NCBI GenBank assembly: GCA_963706885.1
Contig: CAVPNX010000025.1
Span: 186,001 to 250,000, forward strand
From: Prado023 sp963706885
Lineage (GTDB): Bacteria; Actinomycetota; Actinomycetes; S36-B12; CAIYMF01
Direction of reading: 5' to 3'
DNA: 64,000 nt
In this document: piece after piece, positions 24,292 through 33,428 of the stretch
Numbering within the stretch: position 1 is the stretch's first letter
Layout of the letters: the number at the start of each line of letters is the position of its first letter
Notes under the pieces: model-generated
Seen by the model: only the letters and a program-made list of their open reading frames with translations
Databases searched by the model: none
What the model was told of the DNA's origin: nothing
Translations under genes and position numbers: made by a program

Positions 24292-26814
24292 CCGTCACCA
24301 CGAACCCGCCCCAGGCCCCGGCCGCCCCGCCCGCCGACCACGTGACGGTGGCCATCGACGGCATCGACGTCGTCGTGCCCAAGGGGACGCTGATCATCCG
24401 GGCCGCCGAACAGGTGGGCATCGAGATCCCCCGGTTCTGCGACCACCCGCTGCTCGAGCCGGTGGCCGCCTGCCGGGCCTGCCTCATCGAGATCGAGGGC
24501 CAGCCCAAGCCGCAACCGGCATGTGCGATCCCCGTCGCCGACGGCATGAAGGTCCGCACCTCGCAGACCTCCGACATGGCCGCCACCGCCCAGCGCGGGG
24601 TCATGGAGTTCCTGCTCATCAACCACCCGCTGGACTGCCCGGTCTGCGACAAGGGCGGCGAGTGCCCCCTGCAGAACCAGGCGATGAGCCACGGGCGCGG
24701 GGAGTCCCGGTTCACGGGCACCAAGCGCACGTTCCCCAAGCCGGTGGCGCTGAGCACCCAGATCCTCATCGACCGCGAGCGCTGCGTCTCGTGTGCCCGG
24801 TGCACGCGGTTCGCCGACCAGGTCGCCGGTGACCCGTTCATCTCCCTGCAGCAGCGCGGCGGCCGCCAGATCGTGGGCATCGCCGAGGACACCCCGTTCA
24901 ACTCGTACTTCTCCGGCAACACCGTGCAGATCTGCCCGGTCGGGGCCCTGACCAGCTCGGCCTACCGGTTCCGCTCCCGGCCGTTCGACCTGGTCTCCAC
25001 GCCGACGGTGTGCGAGCACTGCGCCAGCGGCTGCGCGCTGCGCACCGACGTGCGCCGCTCGACCGTCCTGCGCCGGCTGGCGTGGGAGGACCCGGCGGTC
25101 AACTCCGACTGGAACTGCGACAAGGGACGCTTCGCGTTCCCGTACCTGGCCGCCGACCGCCTGGACACCCCGCTGGTGCGCGTCGACGACGAGCTGGTCG
25201 AGAGCCGCGTGGCCCGAGGCCGTGCGCCGGGCCGCCGACGCCCTGGCCGAGTCCGGGGACCGGACCGCCGTCCTGCTCGGCGGGAAGCTGACCCTCGAGG
25301 ACAGCTACGCCTACGCGAAGTTCGCCCGCGCCGTGCTCGGCACCGACAGCATCGACTTCCGGATCCGCCGCTCCAGCTCCGCGGAGGCCGACTTCCTGCG
25401 CTCGGTCATCTCCGGATCCGGTCTCGGGGTCACCTACGCGGACCTCGACGCCGCCCCCACCGTGCTGCTCGTCGGGCTCGAGCCCGAGGAGGAGTCGCCG
25501 ATCGTCTTCCTGCGCCTGCGGGCCGCGACCCGGCGAGGGGCCCTGAAGGTCCTCACCGTGGCGCCGTTCGCCTCCCCGGGGTCGGCCAAGCTGTCGGCCC
25601 ACGTGCTGGCGGCCGCACCCGGGCAGGAGGCCGAGGTCCTGCGCGCGCTGGCCGCCGGCGGCGGGGACGCCGCGGCGGCGATTGCCGCCGAGGGCGCGAT
25701 CATCCTGGTCGGCGAGCGTGCCGCGGAGTCCCCGGGCGCACTTGCCGGCGCCGTCGCCCTGGCCGAGTCCACCGGCGCCCGACTGGCGTGGGTGCCGCGC
25801 CGCGCCGGCGACCGCGGGGCACTGGAGGCCGGCGCACTTCCCGGGCTGCTGCCCTGGGGCCGCCCCCTGTCCGACCCCGTGGCCCGCGCCCAGGTGGCCG
25901 CGGCATGGGGCGTCGACGCCGACGCCCTGCCTGCCGACACCGGACTGGACCTGGTGGGCGTGGTCGACGCGCTGGAGGCCGACCTGGCCCAGTCGCAGGC
26001 GGACGACGCTGCTGAGCCGACGGCCGCCGACGGTGCCGACGCACCCCATCCGAGACAGATCCGAGGCAGCCCTCGAGGCCCCGCGTGCCGCGGATCGGCG
26101 CGGTGATCCTCGCCGGTGTGGACGCCAGCGACACGCCGGACCCCGAGGCGTTCCTCGCTGCGCTGGCCGCAGCACCGTTCGTCCTGGCCCTCGAGACCCG
26201 ACCCACCGCGATCACCGCCCTGGCCGACGTGGTCCTTCCGGTGGCGGTCATCACGGAGAAGTCCGGGACCCTGCTGGACTGGGAGGGCCGCGCCCGGCCG
26301 TTCGGCCAGGTGATGCGCGAGTCCACCGCGATCACCGATGCCCGCGCGCTGTCGCTGCTCGCCCGCGCCATGGGGCGCCCGCTCGGCTCGATCGAGGTCG
26401 CCGACCTTCGCGCCGAGCTCGCCGGCATGGGTCGCTGGCAGGGGCCGCGACCCGAGGTGCTCGGCGACCGACGATCCCGCGGCCGCCCCCGGCGCAGGCC
26501 AGGTCGTCCTGGCCAGCTGGCGGCACCTGCTCGACGAGGGGGTCCTCCAGCGCGGTGAGCCGGCGCTGGCCGGCACCGCCCGGCCGGCCCTGGCCCGGAT
26601 CTCAGCCACAACGGCGGCCAACCACGGCCTGGGTGACGGCCAACCGGTGACCGTGACCTCGGCGCAGGGCTCGATCACCCTGCCGGTGGCCGTCACCGAG
26701 ATGGTCGACGGCGTGGTCTGGGTGCCCGGCAACTCGATCGGCAGCACGGTCAACGCCACGTTGCGGGTCGGGCCCGGCGCCGTGGTGGCGCTCAGTGCAG
26801 GAGGTGCGCAGTGA
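24288..26814 (+). CDS. nuoG: NADH-quinone oxidoreductase subunit G, three frameshifts
   Basis: Largest peripheral subunit, carrying several iron-sulfur clusters. Seen: N-terminal ferredoxin domain (FCDHPLLEPVAACRACLIE ... QPAC), the His-ligated HPLDCPVCDKGGECPLQNQ, CVSCARCTRFADQ, and the N7-type CEHCASGCALRTD. A molybdopterin-fold C-terminal part follows. The frame breaks near 25205 (extra base before WPEAVRRAADALAESG), in 26040-26090 (before VPRIGAVILAGVDASD) and near 26465 (before ATDDPAAAPGAGQVVLASW). Corrected length is about 840 residues. The ATG at 24288 overlaps the nuoF stop; the stop overlaps the nuoH GTG. Confidence 0.94.
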
Positions 26815-28175
26815 TCGTGTCCTCGGTGGTGGCGGCCACGGAGTTCCCGCCGTTCGGGCAGGACCCCTGGTGGCTGGTCATCCTCAAGGTGCTGGCCATC
26901 TTCGTGGGTGTGGTCCTGCTCGTCCTGCTCACCATCTGGGGTGAGCGGCGCATCGTGGCCCGGATGAACATGCGCGTGGGTCCCAACCGGGTCGGGCCGT
27001 TCGGCGTGCTCCAGGGCCTGATGGACGGCATCAAGCTGGCCCTCAAGGAGGACATCATGCCCACGGCCGCGGACAAGGCCGTGTTCTTCATCGCCCCGAT
27101 CATCTCCGTCGTGCCCGCATTCCTGGCCCTCGCGGTGATCCCCTTCGGCCCGGAGGTCTCGATCTTCGGCGTCCGGACCCCGCTGCAGCTCACCGACTTC
27201 CCGGTCGCGGTGCTCTACGTGCTGGCCGTGGCCTCGATCGGCATCTACGGGATCGTGTTCGCCGGCTGGTCGTCGGGCTCGACCTACCCGCTGCTGGGCT
27301 CGCTGCGCTCGTCGGCGCAGATGATCTCCTACGAGATCGCGATGGGCCTGGCGTTCGTGGCGGTGTTCCTGTACGCGGGCTCGATGTCGACCTCGCAGAT
27401 CGTCTCCGCGCAGCAGCCCATCTGGTACGCGCTGATCCTGCTGCCGTCGTTCATCATCTACGTCACCGCGATGGTCGGTGAGACCAACCGGGCCCCGTTC
27501 GACCTGCCCGAGGCCGAGAGTGAGCTCGTCGCCGGGTTCCACACGGAGTACTCGTCGCTGAAGTTCGCGCTGTTCTTCCTGGCCGAGTACATCAACATGG
27601 TCACCGTCTCGGCGCTGGCGACCACCCTGTTCCTGGGCGGCTGGCAGGCCCCGTGGCCGATCTCGGCGATCAACGACGGGATGTTCAACCAGAGCTGGTG
27701 GGGCCTGCTGTGGTTCCTGGGCAAGGTGTGCATGTTCCTGTTCATGTTCATCTGGCTGCGCGGCACGCTCCCACGGTTCCGCTACGACCAGTTCATGAAG
27801 TTCGGCTGGAAGGTCCTGATCCCGGCTTCGCTGGCGTGGATCGTCCTGGTCTCGACCTTCCGCGCCCTGCGCGACGAGCTGCCCAGCAACGCGATGACCA
27901 TCTCGGTGATCGTCATCGTCACGCTGGCCGTCGTCTTCCTCGGCTCGTACCTGGTCGAGAACCGCCGCGAGAAGGGCCGGGCCCGGATCGAGGCCCAGGC
28001 CGAGGCCGAGGCAGCCGAGTTCGCCGGCCAGCCCGGGATCCACCCGGTCCCCCCCATGCCGGGCGAGACGTTCGAGTTCACGCCGCGGGCGCGCCAGACC
28101 GTGCCCAGCGCAGTGGCCGTCGACGACGCCCCGCGCAACGAACCAGGCGACGCACAGGAGGCTCCCCGTGCCTGA
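26811..28175 (+). CDS. nuoH: NADH-quinone oxidoreductase subunit H
   Basis: Membrane subunit connecting the quinone site to the proton channels. Seen: 454 residues, eight helices, ERRIVARMNMRVGPNRVGPF, GIYGIVFAGWSSGSTYPLLG, TNRAPFDLPEAESELVAGFH and EYSSLKFALFFLAEYINM, all conserved. The C-terminal tail of about 80 residues is charged and variable. The GTG at 26811 overlaps the nuoG stop. Confidence 0.97.
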   Translation: MIVSSVVAATEFPPFGQDPWWLVILKVLAIFVGVVLLVLLTIWGERRIVARMNMRVGPNRVGPFGVLQGLMDGIKLALKEDIMPTAADKAVFFIAPIISVVPAFLALAVIPFGPEVSIFGVRTPLQLTDFPVAVLYVLAVASIGIYGIVFAGWSSGSTYPLLGSLRSSAQMISYEIAMGLAFVAVFLYAGSMSTSQIVSAQQPIWYALILLPSFIIYVTAMVGETNRAPFDLPEAESELVAGFHTEYSSLKFALFFLAEYINMVTVSALATTLFLGGWQAPWPISAINDGMFNQSWWGLLWFLGKVCMFLFMFIWLRGTLPRFRYDQFMKFGWKVLIPASLAWIVLVSTFRALRDELPSNAMTISVIVIVTLAVVFLGSYLVENRREKGRARIEAQAEAEAAEFAGQPGIHPVPPMPGETFEFTPRARQTVPSAVAVDDAPRNEPGDAQEAPRA

Positions 28176-28770
28176 GCTCCCCCAGCCCGTACGGGGCTTC
28201 GGGACCACCTTCCTGACCATGTTCAAGAAGGTGAACACCGAGCAGTACCCGGAGGAGAAGGACCAGTACCCCCCGAAGCCGCGCTTCCATGGCCGCCACC
28301 AGCTCAACCGGCACCCCGACGGCCTGGAGAAGTGCATCGGCTGCGAGCTGTGCGCCTGGGCCTGCCCGGCCGACGCGATCTACGTCGAGGGTGCGCCGAA
28401 CACCGACGAGGAGCGGTTCTCCCCGGGCGAGCGCTACGGCCGGGTCTACCAGATCAACTACCTGCGCTGCATCCTGTGCGGGCTGTGCATCGAGGCCTGC
28501 CCGACGCGTGCGCTGACCATGACCAACGAGTACGAGCTGGCCGACAGCAGCAGGGCCTCGCTGATCTACGAGAAGGCCGACCTGCTCGGCCCGCTCATGC
28601 CCGGCATGGTCGCCCCGCCGCACGCGATGGTCGAGGGCGCCGACGACGGCTCCTACTACCGCGGTGAGGTGACCGGCGCCACGGACGACCAGCGCGCCGA
28701 GGTGGCTGCCCGCGAGGCGGCCGCCGCGTCCGCGGGTGCGGGCGACGAGGCCGGGACGGAGGAGTCGTGA
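28168..28770 (+). CDS. nuoI: NADH-quinone oxidoreductase subunit I
   Basis: Ferredoxin-like subunit holding clusters N6a and N6b. Seen: 200 residues, two 4Fe-4S motifs, CIGCELCAWACPADAI and CILCGLCIEACPTRAL, with a longer C-terminal acidic/Ala-rich tail. The GTG at 28168 overlaps the nuoH end by 8 nt. The short paralogue at 45439-45747 has the same two motifs but lacks the N- and C-terminal extensions. Confidence 0.97.
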   Translation: MPELPQPVRGFGTTFLTMFKKVNTEQYPEEKDQYPPKPRFHGRHQLNRHPDGLEKCIGCELCAWACPADAIYVEGAPNTDEERFSPGERYGRVYQINYLRCILCGLCIEACPTRALTMTNEYELADSSRASLIYEKADLLGPLMPGMVAPPHAMVEGADDGSYYRGEVTGATDDQRAEVAAREAAAASAGAGDEAGTEES

Positions 28771-29642
28771 ACGCTCTGGCAACCCTGGCAGCCGTGGTGG
28801 CCGAGGGGCCGGTCGGCGTGACCCAGAACACCGGGGAGCAGGTCACCTTCTGGATCTGCGCGACCCTTGCGGTGATCGGGGCGGGGGGCACGGTCCTGTC
28901 CCGCAAGGCGGTGCACAGCGCCCTGTTCATCGCCCTGACGATGATCAACCTGGCGATCCTCTACGTCGCCCAGGACGCGCCCTTCCTGGGGATGGTCCAG
29001 GTCATCGTCTACACGGGCGCGGTCATGATGCTCTTCGTCTTCGTGCTGATGGTTGTGGGCGTGGACGCCTCCGACAGCCTCGTGGAGACACTCAAGGGGC
29101 AACGGGTGTGGGCGGGGGTGGCGTTCGTGGGCTTCCTCGGGCTGCTGCTCGCCGGGATCACCGACTCGCTGGCCGGAACCACCGTGGTGGGCCTCGACGA
29201 GGCCAACGCCGAGCACGGCGGCAACGTCCAGGGCATCGGCGTGGCGATCTTCACCCGCTACCTGCTGGCCTTCGAGGTCACCTCCGCGCTGCTGATCACC
29301 GCCGCGCTCGGTGCCATGGTGCTGACCCACCGGGAGCGCGTCGAGGCGCGCAAGACCCAGTCCCAGCTGTCCACCGAGCGGTTCGCCCCCGACCATCACC
29401 CGGTCAACAAGCCGAGCCCCGGTGTGTACGCGCGCAACAACGCGGTCGACATGCCCGCGCTGCTGCCCGACGGGACGATCGCCGAGGAGTCCGTCCCCGG
29501 CCCGCTGCGGCTCGAGGGCGACATCCGCGACGCCGACCGGCTGGCGATCGAGGAGGCCGAGCACCTGCTCGCCCATGAGGCCGTCATCGTCGACTCCTCG
29601 GGCGGCGACCCGCTGGACGCCTCGCAGGAGGACCGGCCATGA
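28767..29642 (+). CDS. nuoJ: NADH-quinone oxidoreductase subunit J
   Basis: Membrane subunit of the proton-pumping arm. Seen: 291 residues, five helices, SRKAVHSALFIALTMINLAI, MVQVIVYTGAVMMLFVFVLM (conserved pi-bulge helix) and a long hydrophilic C-terminal tail of about 100 residues ending in acidic repeats. GTG at 28767 overlaps the nuoI stop; the end overlaps nuoK by 4 nt. Confidence 0.95.
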   Translation: MNALATLAAVVAEGPVGVTQNTGEQVTFWICATLAVIGAGGTVLSRKAVHSALFIALTMINLAILYVAQDAPFLGMVQVIVYTGAVMMLFVFVLMVVGVDASDSLVETLKGQRVWAGVAFVGFLGLLLAGITDSLAGTTVVGLDEANAEHGGNVQGIGVAIFTRYLLAFEVTSALLITAALGAMVLTHRERVEARKTQSQLSTERFAPDHHPVNKPSPGVYARNNAVDMPALLPDGTIAEESVPGPLRLEGDIRDADRLAIEEAEHLLAHEAVIVDSSGGDPLDASQEDRP

Positions 29643-29938
29643 ACCCCACCAACTACCTGGTCCTGTCGGCCATCCTGTTCTCCATCGGGGGCGCGGGCGT
29701 GCTGGTCCGGCGCAACGCGATCGTCGTGTTCATGTGCATCGAGCTGATGCTCAACGCCTCCAACCTGGCGTTCGTCACCTTCGCGCGGACCAACGGGACC
29801 CTCGACGGGCAGGTGGTGGCCTTCTTCGTGATGGTCGTCGCAGCCGCCGAGGTGGTCATCGGCCTGGCGATCATCGTGACGATCTTCCGGACCCGCAACT
29901 CGGCCTCGGTCGACGAACCCAACCTGCTGAAGTTGTGA
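29639..29938 (+). CDS. nuoK: NADH-quinone oxidoreductase subunit K
   Basis: Three-helix membrane subunit with proton-channel glutamates. Seen: 99 residues, GAGVLVRRNAIVVFMCIELM and MLNASNLAFVTFAR, then VVAAAEVVIGLAIIVTIFRT carrying the second conserved glutamate. ATG at 29639 overlaps the nuoJ stop (ATGA). Confidence 0.97.
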   Translation: MNPTNYLVLSAILFSIGGAGVLVRRNAIVVFMCIELMLNASNLAFVTFARTNGTLDGQVVAFFVMVVAAAEVVIGLAIIVTIFRTRNSASVDEPNLLKL

Positions 29939-29948
29939 GGGGACGACT

Positions 29949-31889
29949 GTGAACAACACCCTTGCGGTCCTCACCTCCGGGGAGGCCTCTCCGGGCGAGG
30001 TCGTGCAGGCCACCGGCACCTTCGTGCTGATCGCTGCGCTGATCGCGATCCCGGCCGCCGGTGCGGTGATCCTGCTGCTGGCCGGCCGGCGCTCGAACAG
30101 GTGGGGCCACCTGCTGGGCACCGCGGCGGTCCTGGCCTCGTTCGCGCTCGCCGTCGTGCTCTTCCTGGCCCTGCTCGCCCAGCCCGAGGACGCCCGCACG
30201 ATCAACCAGTTCCTCTGGGACTGGATCGACGTCGGGACGTTCACCGCACCCTTCGCCCTGCAGCTGGACCCGCTGAGCATGGTCTTCGTGCTGCTGATCA
30301 CCGGCGTCGGCTCCCTGATCCACATCTACTCGATCAGCTACATGTCCCACGACCCCGAGCGGCGCAAGTTCTTCGCCTACCTGAACCTGTTCATCGCCGC
30401 GATGCTGCTGCTGGTCCTGGCCAACAACTACCTGCTGCTCTACGTGGGCTGGGAGGGCGTGGGCCTGGCCTCGTACCTGCTCATCGGCTTCTGGTTCCAC
30501 AAGCCGTCGGCGGCCACGGCCTCCAAGAAGGCGTTCGTGGTCAACCGGGTCGGTGACTTCGGCCTGAGCCTGGCGATCATGATGATGTTCGCCACGCTGG
30601 GCACGTTCACGTTCGAGGGCGTCAACGCCACCATCGACCAGGCCGACTCGACCATGGTCACCTGGATCGGCCTGGCCCTGCTGCTGGCCGCGTGCGGCAA
30701 GTCCGCGCAGTTCCCGCTGCAGTCCTGGCTCCTGGACGCGATGGAGGGCCCGACCCCGGTCTCGGCCCTGATCCACGCCGCCACGATGGTCACCGCCGGC
30801 GTCTACCTGATCGTGCGCTCGGCCGAGATCTTCAACCTCAGCGAGACCGCCCGCCTTGCGGTCGTGATCGTCGGCACGATCACGCTGCTGATGGGTGCGG
30901 TGATCGGGTCGGCCAAGGACGACATCAAGAAGGGCCTGGCCGGCTCCACGATGAGCCAGATCGGCTACATGTTCCTGGCCGCAGGGCTGGGCCCCGTCGG
31001 CTACGTCTTCGCGATCTTCCACCTGCTCACCCACGGCATCTTCAAGGCGCTGCTGTTCCTGGGTGCCGGCTCGGTGATGCACGGCATGGACGACCAGGTG
31101 AACATGCGCCGCTACGGCGCGCTGCGCACGGTCATGACGCTGACCTGGATCGTGTTCGGGATCGGCTACCTGGCGATCATCGGCATCCCGCCGTTCGCCG
31201 GGTTCTTCAGCAAGGACGAGATCATCCACGCGGCCTGGGTCGAGCACCCGGTCGCGGGCTTCGCCGCCCTGGTCGGCGCGGGGGTGACGGCGTTCTACAT
31301 GACCCGCATGATGGCCATGACCTTCCACGGCAAGTCCCGCTGGGAGGACGGGGTGCACCCGCACGAGTCCTCGCCGGTGATGACCGTCCCGATGATCATC
31401 CTGGCCATCGGTGCGGTCTTCGGCGGCTTCGTGATGCTCTACGTCGGCAACATCGAGGAGTGGCTGGCCCCGGTGGTCGGCTTCGAGGAGGCCGAGGGCG
31501 GTCCGTCGACCACGGTGCTGATCGCCATGACCCTGGTCGTGGTGGTCGTGGGCGTGATCATCGGATGGCGGCAGTACGCCGCGCGTGATGTCCCGGAGGT
31601 CGCCCCGACGCAGGTCTCGGCGCTCACCGTGGCCGCCCGCAACGACCTGTACGGCGATGCGGTCAACGAGGCCCTGTTCATGCGGCCCGGCCAGCACCTG
31701 ACCCGCACGCTGGTCTGGACGGACAACAAGATCATCGACGGGGCGGTGAACGGCACGGCAGCCGGGATCGGTGGGCTCAGCGCGCGGATGCGTCGCTGGC
31801 AGACCGGCTACGTCCGGTCCTACGCCCTGACGATGTTGCTCGGTGTCGTGGTCGTCGGCGCCGTCCTGGCCCTGGGGGTTCTGCTGTGA
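29949..31889 (+). CDS. nuoL: NADH-quinone oxidoreductase subunit L
   Basis: Distal antiporter-like proton-pumping subunit with the long lateral helix. Seen: 646 residues, about 16 helices, NNYLLLYVGWEGVGLASYLL (channel glutamate), FVVNRVGDFGLSLAIMMMF, AQFPLQSWLLDAMEGPTPVS with the lysine/histidine region following, and FGIGYLAIIGIPPFAGFFSKD. GTG at 29949 with AGGGGACGA upstream. The stop overlaps nuoM. Confidence 0.97.
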   Translation: MNNTLAVLTSGEASPGEVVQATGTFVLIAALIAIPAAGAVILLLAGRRSNRWGHLLGTAAVLASFALAVVLFLALLAQPEDARTINQFLWDWIDVGTFTAPFALQLDPLSMVFVLLITGVGSLIHIYSISYMSHDPERRKFFAYLNLFIAAMLLLVLANNYLLLYVGWEGVGLASYLLIGFWFHKPSAATASKKAFVVNRVGDFGLSLAIMMMFATLGTFTFEGVNATIDQADSTMVTWIGLALLLAACGKSAQFPLQSWLLDAMEGPTPVSALIHAATMVTAGVYLIVRSAEIFNLSETARLAVVIVGTITLLMGAVIGSAKDDIKKGLAGSTMSQIGYMFLAAGLGPVGYVFAIFHLLTHGIFKALLFLGAGSVMHGMDDQVNMRRYGALRTVMTLTWIVFGIGYLAIIGIPPFAGFFSKDEIIHAAWVEHPVAGFAALVGAGVTAFYMTRMMAMTFHGKSRWEDGVHPHESSPVMTVPMIILAIGAVFGGFVMLYVGNIEEWLAPVVGFEEAEGGPSTTVLIAMTLVVVVVGVIIGWRQYAARDVPEVAPTQVSALTVAARNDLYGDAVNEALFMRPGQHLTRTLVWTDNKIIDGAVNGTAAGIGGLSARMRRWQTGYVRSYALTMLLGVVVVGAVLALGVLL

Positions 31890-33421
31890 TGACCGACTAC
31901 TACCTCGTCGCGCTCATGGCGCTGCCCATCCTCGGTGGGCTGCTGGTGGCCGTCCTGCCGAAGGGCAACCCCGGGCTGGCCAAGAAGGTGGCGCTGGGCG
32001 TCTCCCTGCTCGTGCTGGCCCTCGGCGTCGCCACCGCGATGGCCTACGAGCTGCCGGAGGACGGCGGTGCCCCGTTCCAGCTGGACGTGTCGTGGGACTG
32101 GATCCCGGCCTGGGGCGTGAGCTTCGCCCTCGGCGTGGACGGCATCGCCCTGGTCCTGATCCTCATGACGGTCATCCTCGTCCCGGTCTGCATCGTGGCC
32201 GGGTGGCTGGACGCCGACGAGTCCACGGGCTCGGTGCGCGGCTACTTCGCCTGGATCCTGGTCCTCCAGGGCCTGGTCATCGGGGTGTTCGCGGCCACCG
32301 ACGTCTTCCTGTTCTACGTGCTGTTCGAGGCCATGCTGATCCCGATGTACTTCCTCATCGGGCGCTACGGCGGCGCCCAGCGGCAGTACGCGGCCGTGAA
32401 GTTCTTCCTCTACTCCTTGTTCGGCGGCCTGCTCATGCTGGCCGCGCTGATCGGCCTGTACGTCCTGTCGGTCGACCAGTTCGGCACGGGGACCTTCAAC
32501 TACGCCGACCTCGTCGGGATGGACATCACCCCCGAGCTGCAGCGGTGGCTGTTCCTCGGGTTCTTCATCGCCTTCGCGATCAAGGCCCCCATGTGGCCGC
32601 TGCACACCTGGCTGCCCGATGCTGCCGCCGAGGCCCCCCCGAGCTCCTCGGTGCTGCTGGTCGGCGTCCTGGACAAGGTGGGCACCTTCGGGATGCTCCG
32701 GCTGTGCCTGCCGCTGTTCCCCGACGCCTCCAAGTACTTCGCCCCGGGGATCATCATCCTGGCGCTGGTCGGCATCATCTACGGCGCGCTCGTGGCGATC
32801 GGCCAGACCGATCTCAAGCGCCTGATCGCCTACACGTCGGTCAGCCACTTCGGCTTCATCGTCCTGGGCATCTTCGCAATGACCTCGCAGGGCCAGAGCG
32901 GCTCGACCCTGTACATGGTCAACCACGGGTTCTCCATCGCCGCGCTGTTCCTGCTGGTCGGGTTCATGGCCACGCGCCGCGGATCGCGGCTCATGGCCGA
33001 CTTCGGCGGGGTGCAGAAGGTCGCCCCGGTGCTGGCCGGGTTCTTCCTGGTCGCCGGGCTCTCCTCCCTGGCGCTGCCCGGCCTGAGCTCGTTCGTCTCG
33101 GAGTTCCTGGTGCTGGCCGGCACGTACACCGTCTACCCGTGGGCGGCGATCGTCGCCACCTCGGGCATCATCCTGGCCGCGCTGTACATCCTGATCATGT
33201 ACCAGCGGACCATGACCGGCCCGGTGGCCTCGGGGGTGGTCGGCATGCCGGACCTGCGTGGTCGGGAGGTGCTGGCCCTCGTCCCCGTCCTGGCGATCAT
33301 CGTCGCGCTCGGGTTCTTCCCGCAGCCGGTGCTGGACGTCATCAACCCATCCGTCGACCAGACGATGACGCTCGTCGGCAGCACCGATCCGGTGCCCGCC
33401 GTTGCCGAGTCGGGGAAGTGA
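31889..33421 (+). CDS. nuoM: NADH-quinone oxidoreductase subunit M
   Basis: Antiporter-like membrane subunit. Seen: about 510 residues, 14 helices, FLFYVLFEAMLIPMYFLIGR (channel glutamate), KAPMWPLHTWLPDAAAEAPP and GQTDLKRLIAYTSVSHFGFI, plus LPGLSSFVSEFLVLAGTY. The ATG at 31889 shares a base with the nuoL stop; the GTG at 31886 is an equally possible start one codon earlier. Confidence 0.96.
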   Translation: MTDYYLVALMALPILGGLLVAVLPKGNPGLAKKVALGVSLLVLALGVATAMAYELPEDGGAPFQLDVSWDWIPAWGVSFALGVDGIALVLILMTVILVPVCIVAGWLDADESTGSVRGYFAWILVLQGLVIGVFAATDVFLFYVLFEAMLIPMYFLIGRYGGAQRQYAAVKFFLYSLFGGLLMLAALIGLYVLSVDQFGTGTFNYADLVGMDITPELQRWLFLGFFIAFAIKAPMWPLHTWLPDAAAEAPPSSSVLLVGVLDKVGTFGMLRLCLPLFPDASKYFAPGIIILALVGIIYGALVAIGQTDLKRLIAYTSVSHFGFIVLGIFAMTSQGQSGSTLYMVNHGFSIAALFLLVGFMATRRGSRLMADFGGVQKVAPVLAGFFLVAGLSSLALPGLSSFVSEFLVLAGTYTVYPWAAIVATSGIILAALYILIMYQRTMTGPVASGVVGMPDLRGREVLALVPVLAIIVALGFFPQPVLDVINPSVDQTMTLVGSTDPVPAVAESGK

Positions 33422-33428
33422 GGCTGCG

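Noticed and set aside
25434..28337. 967-residue minus-strand frame over nuoG/nuoH
   Set aside because: Antisense of confirmed Nuo genes with His/Asp/Arg-rich composition typical of complementary frames.
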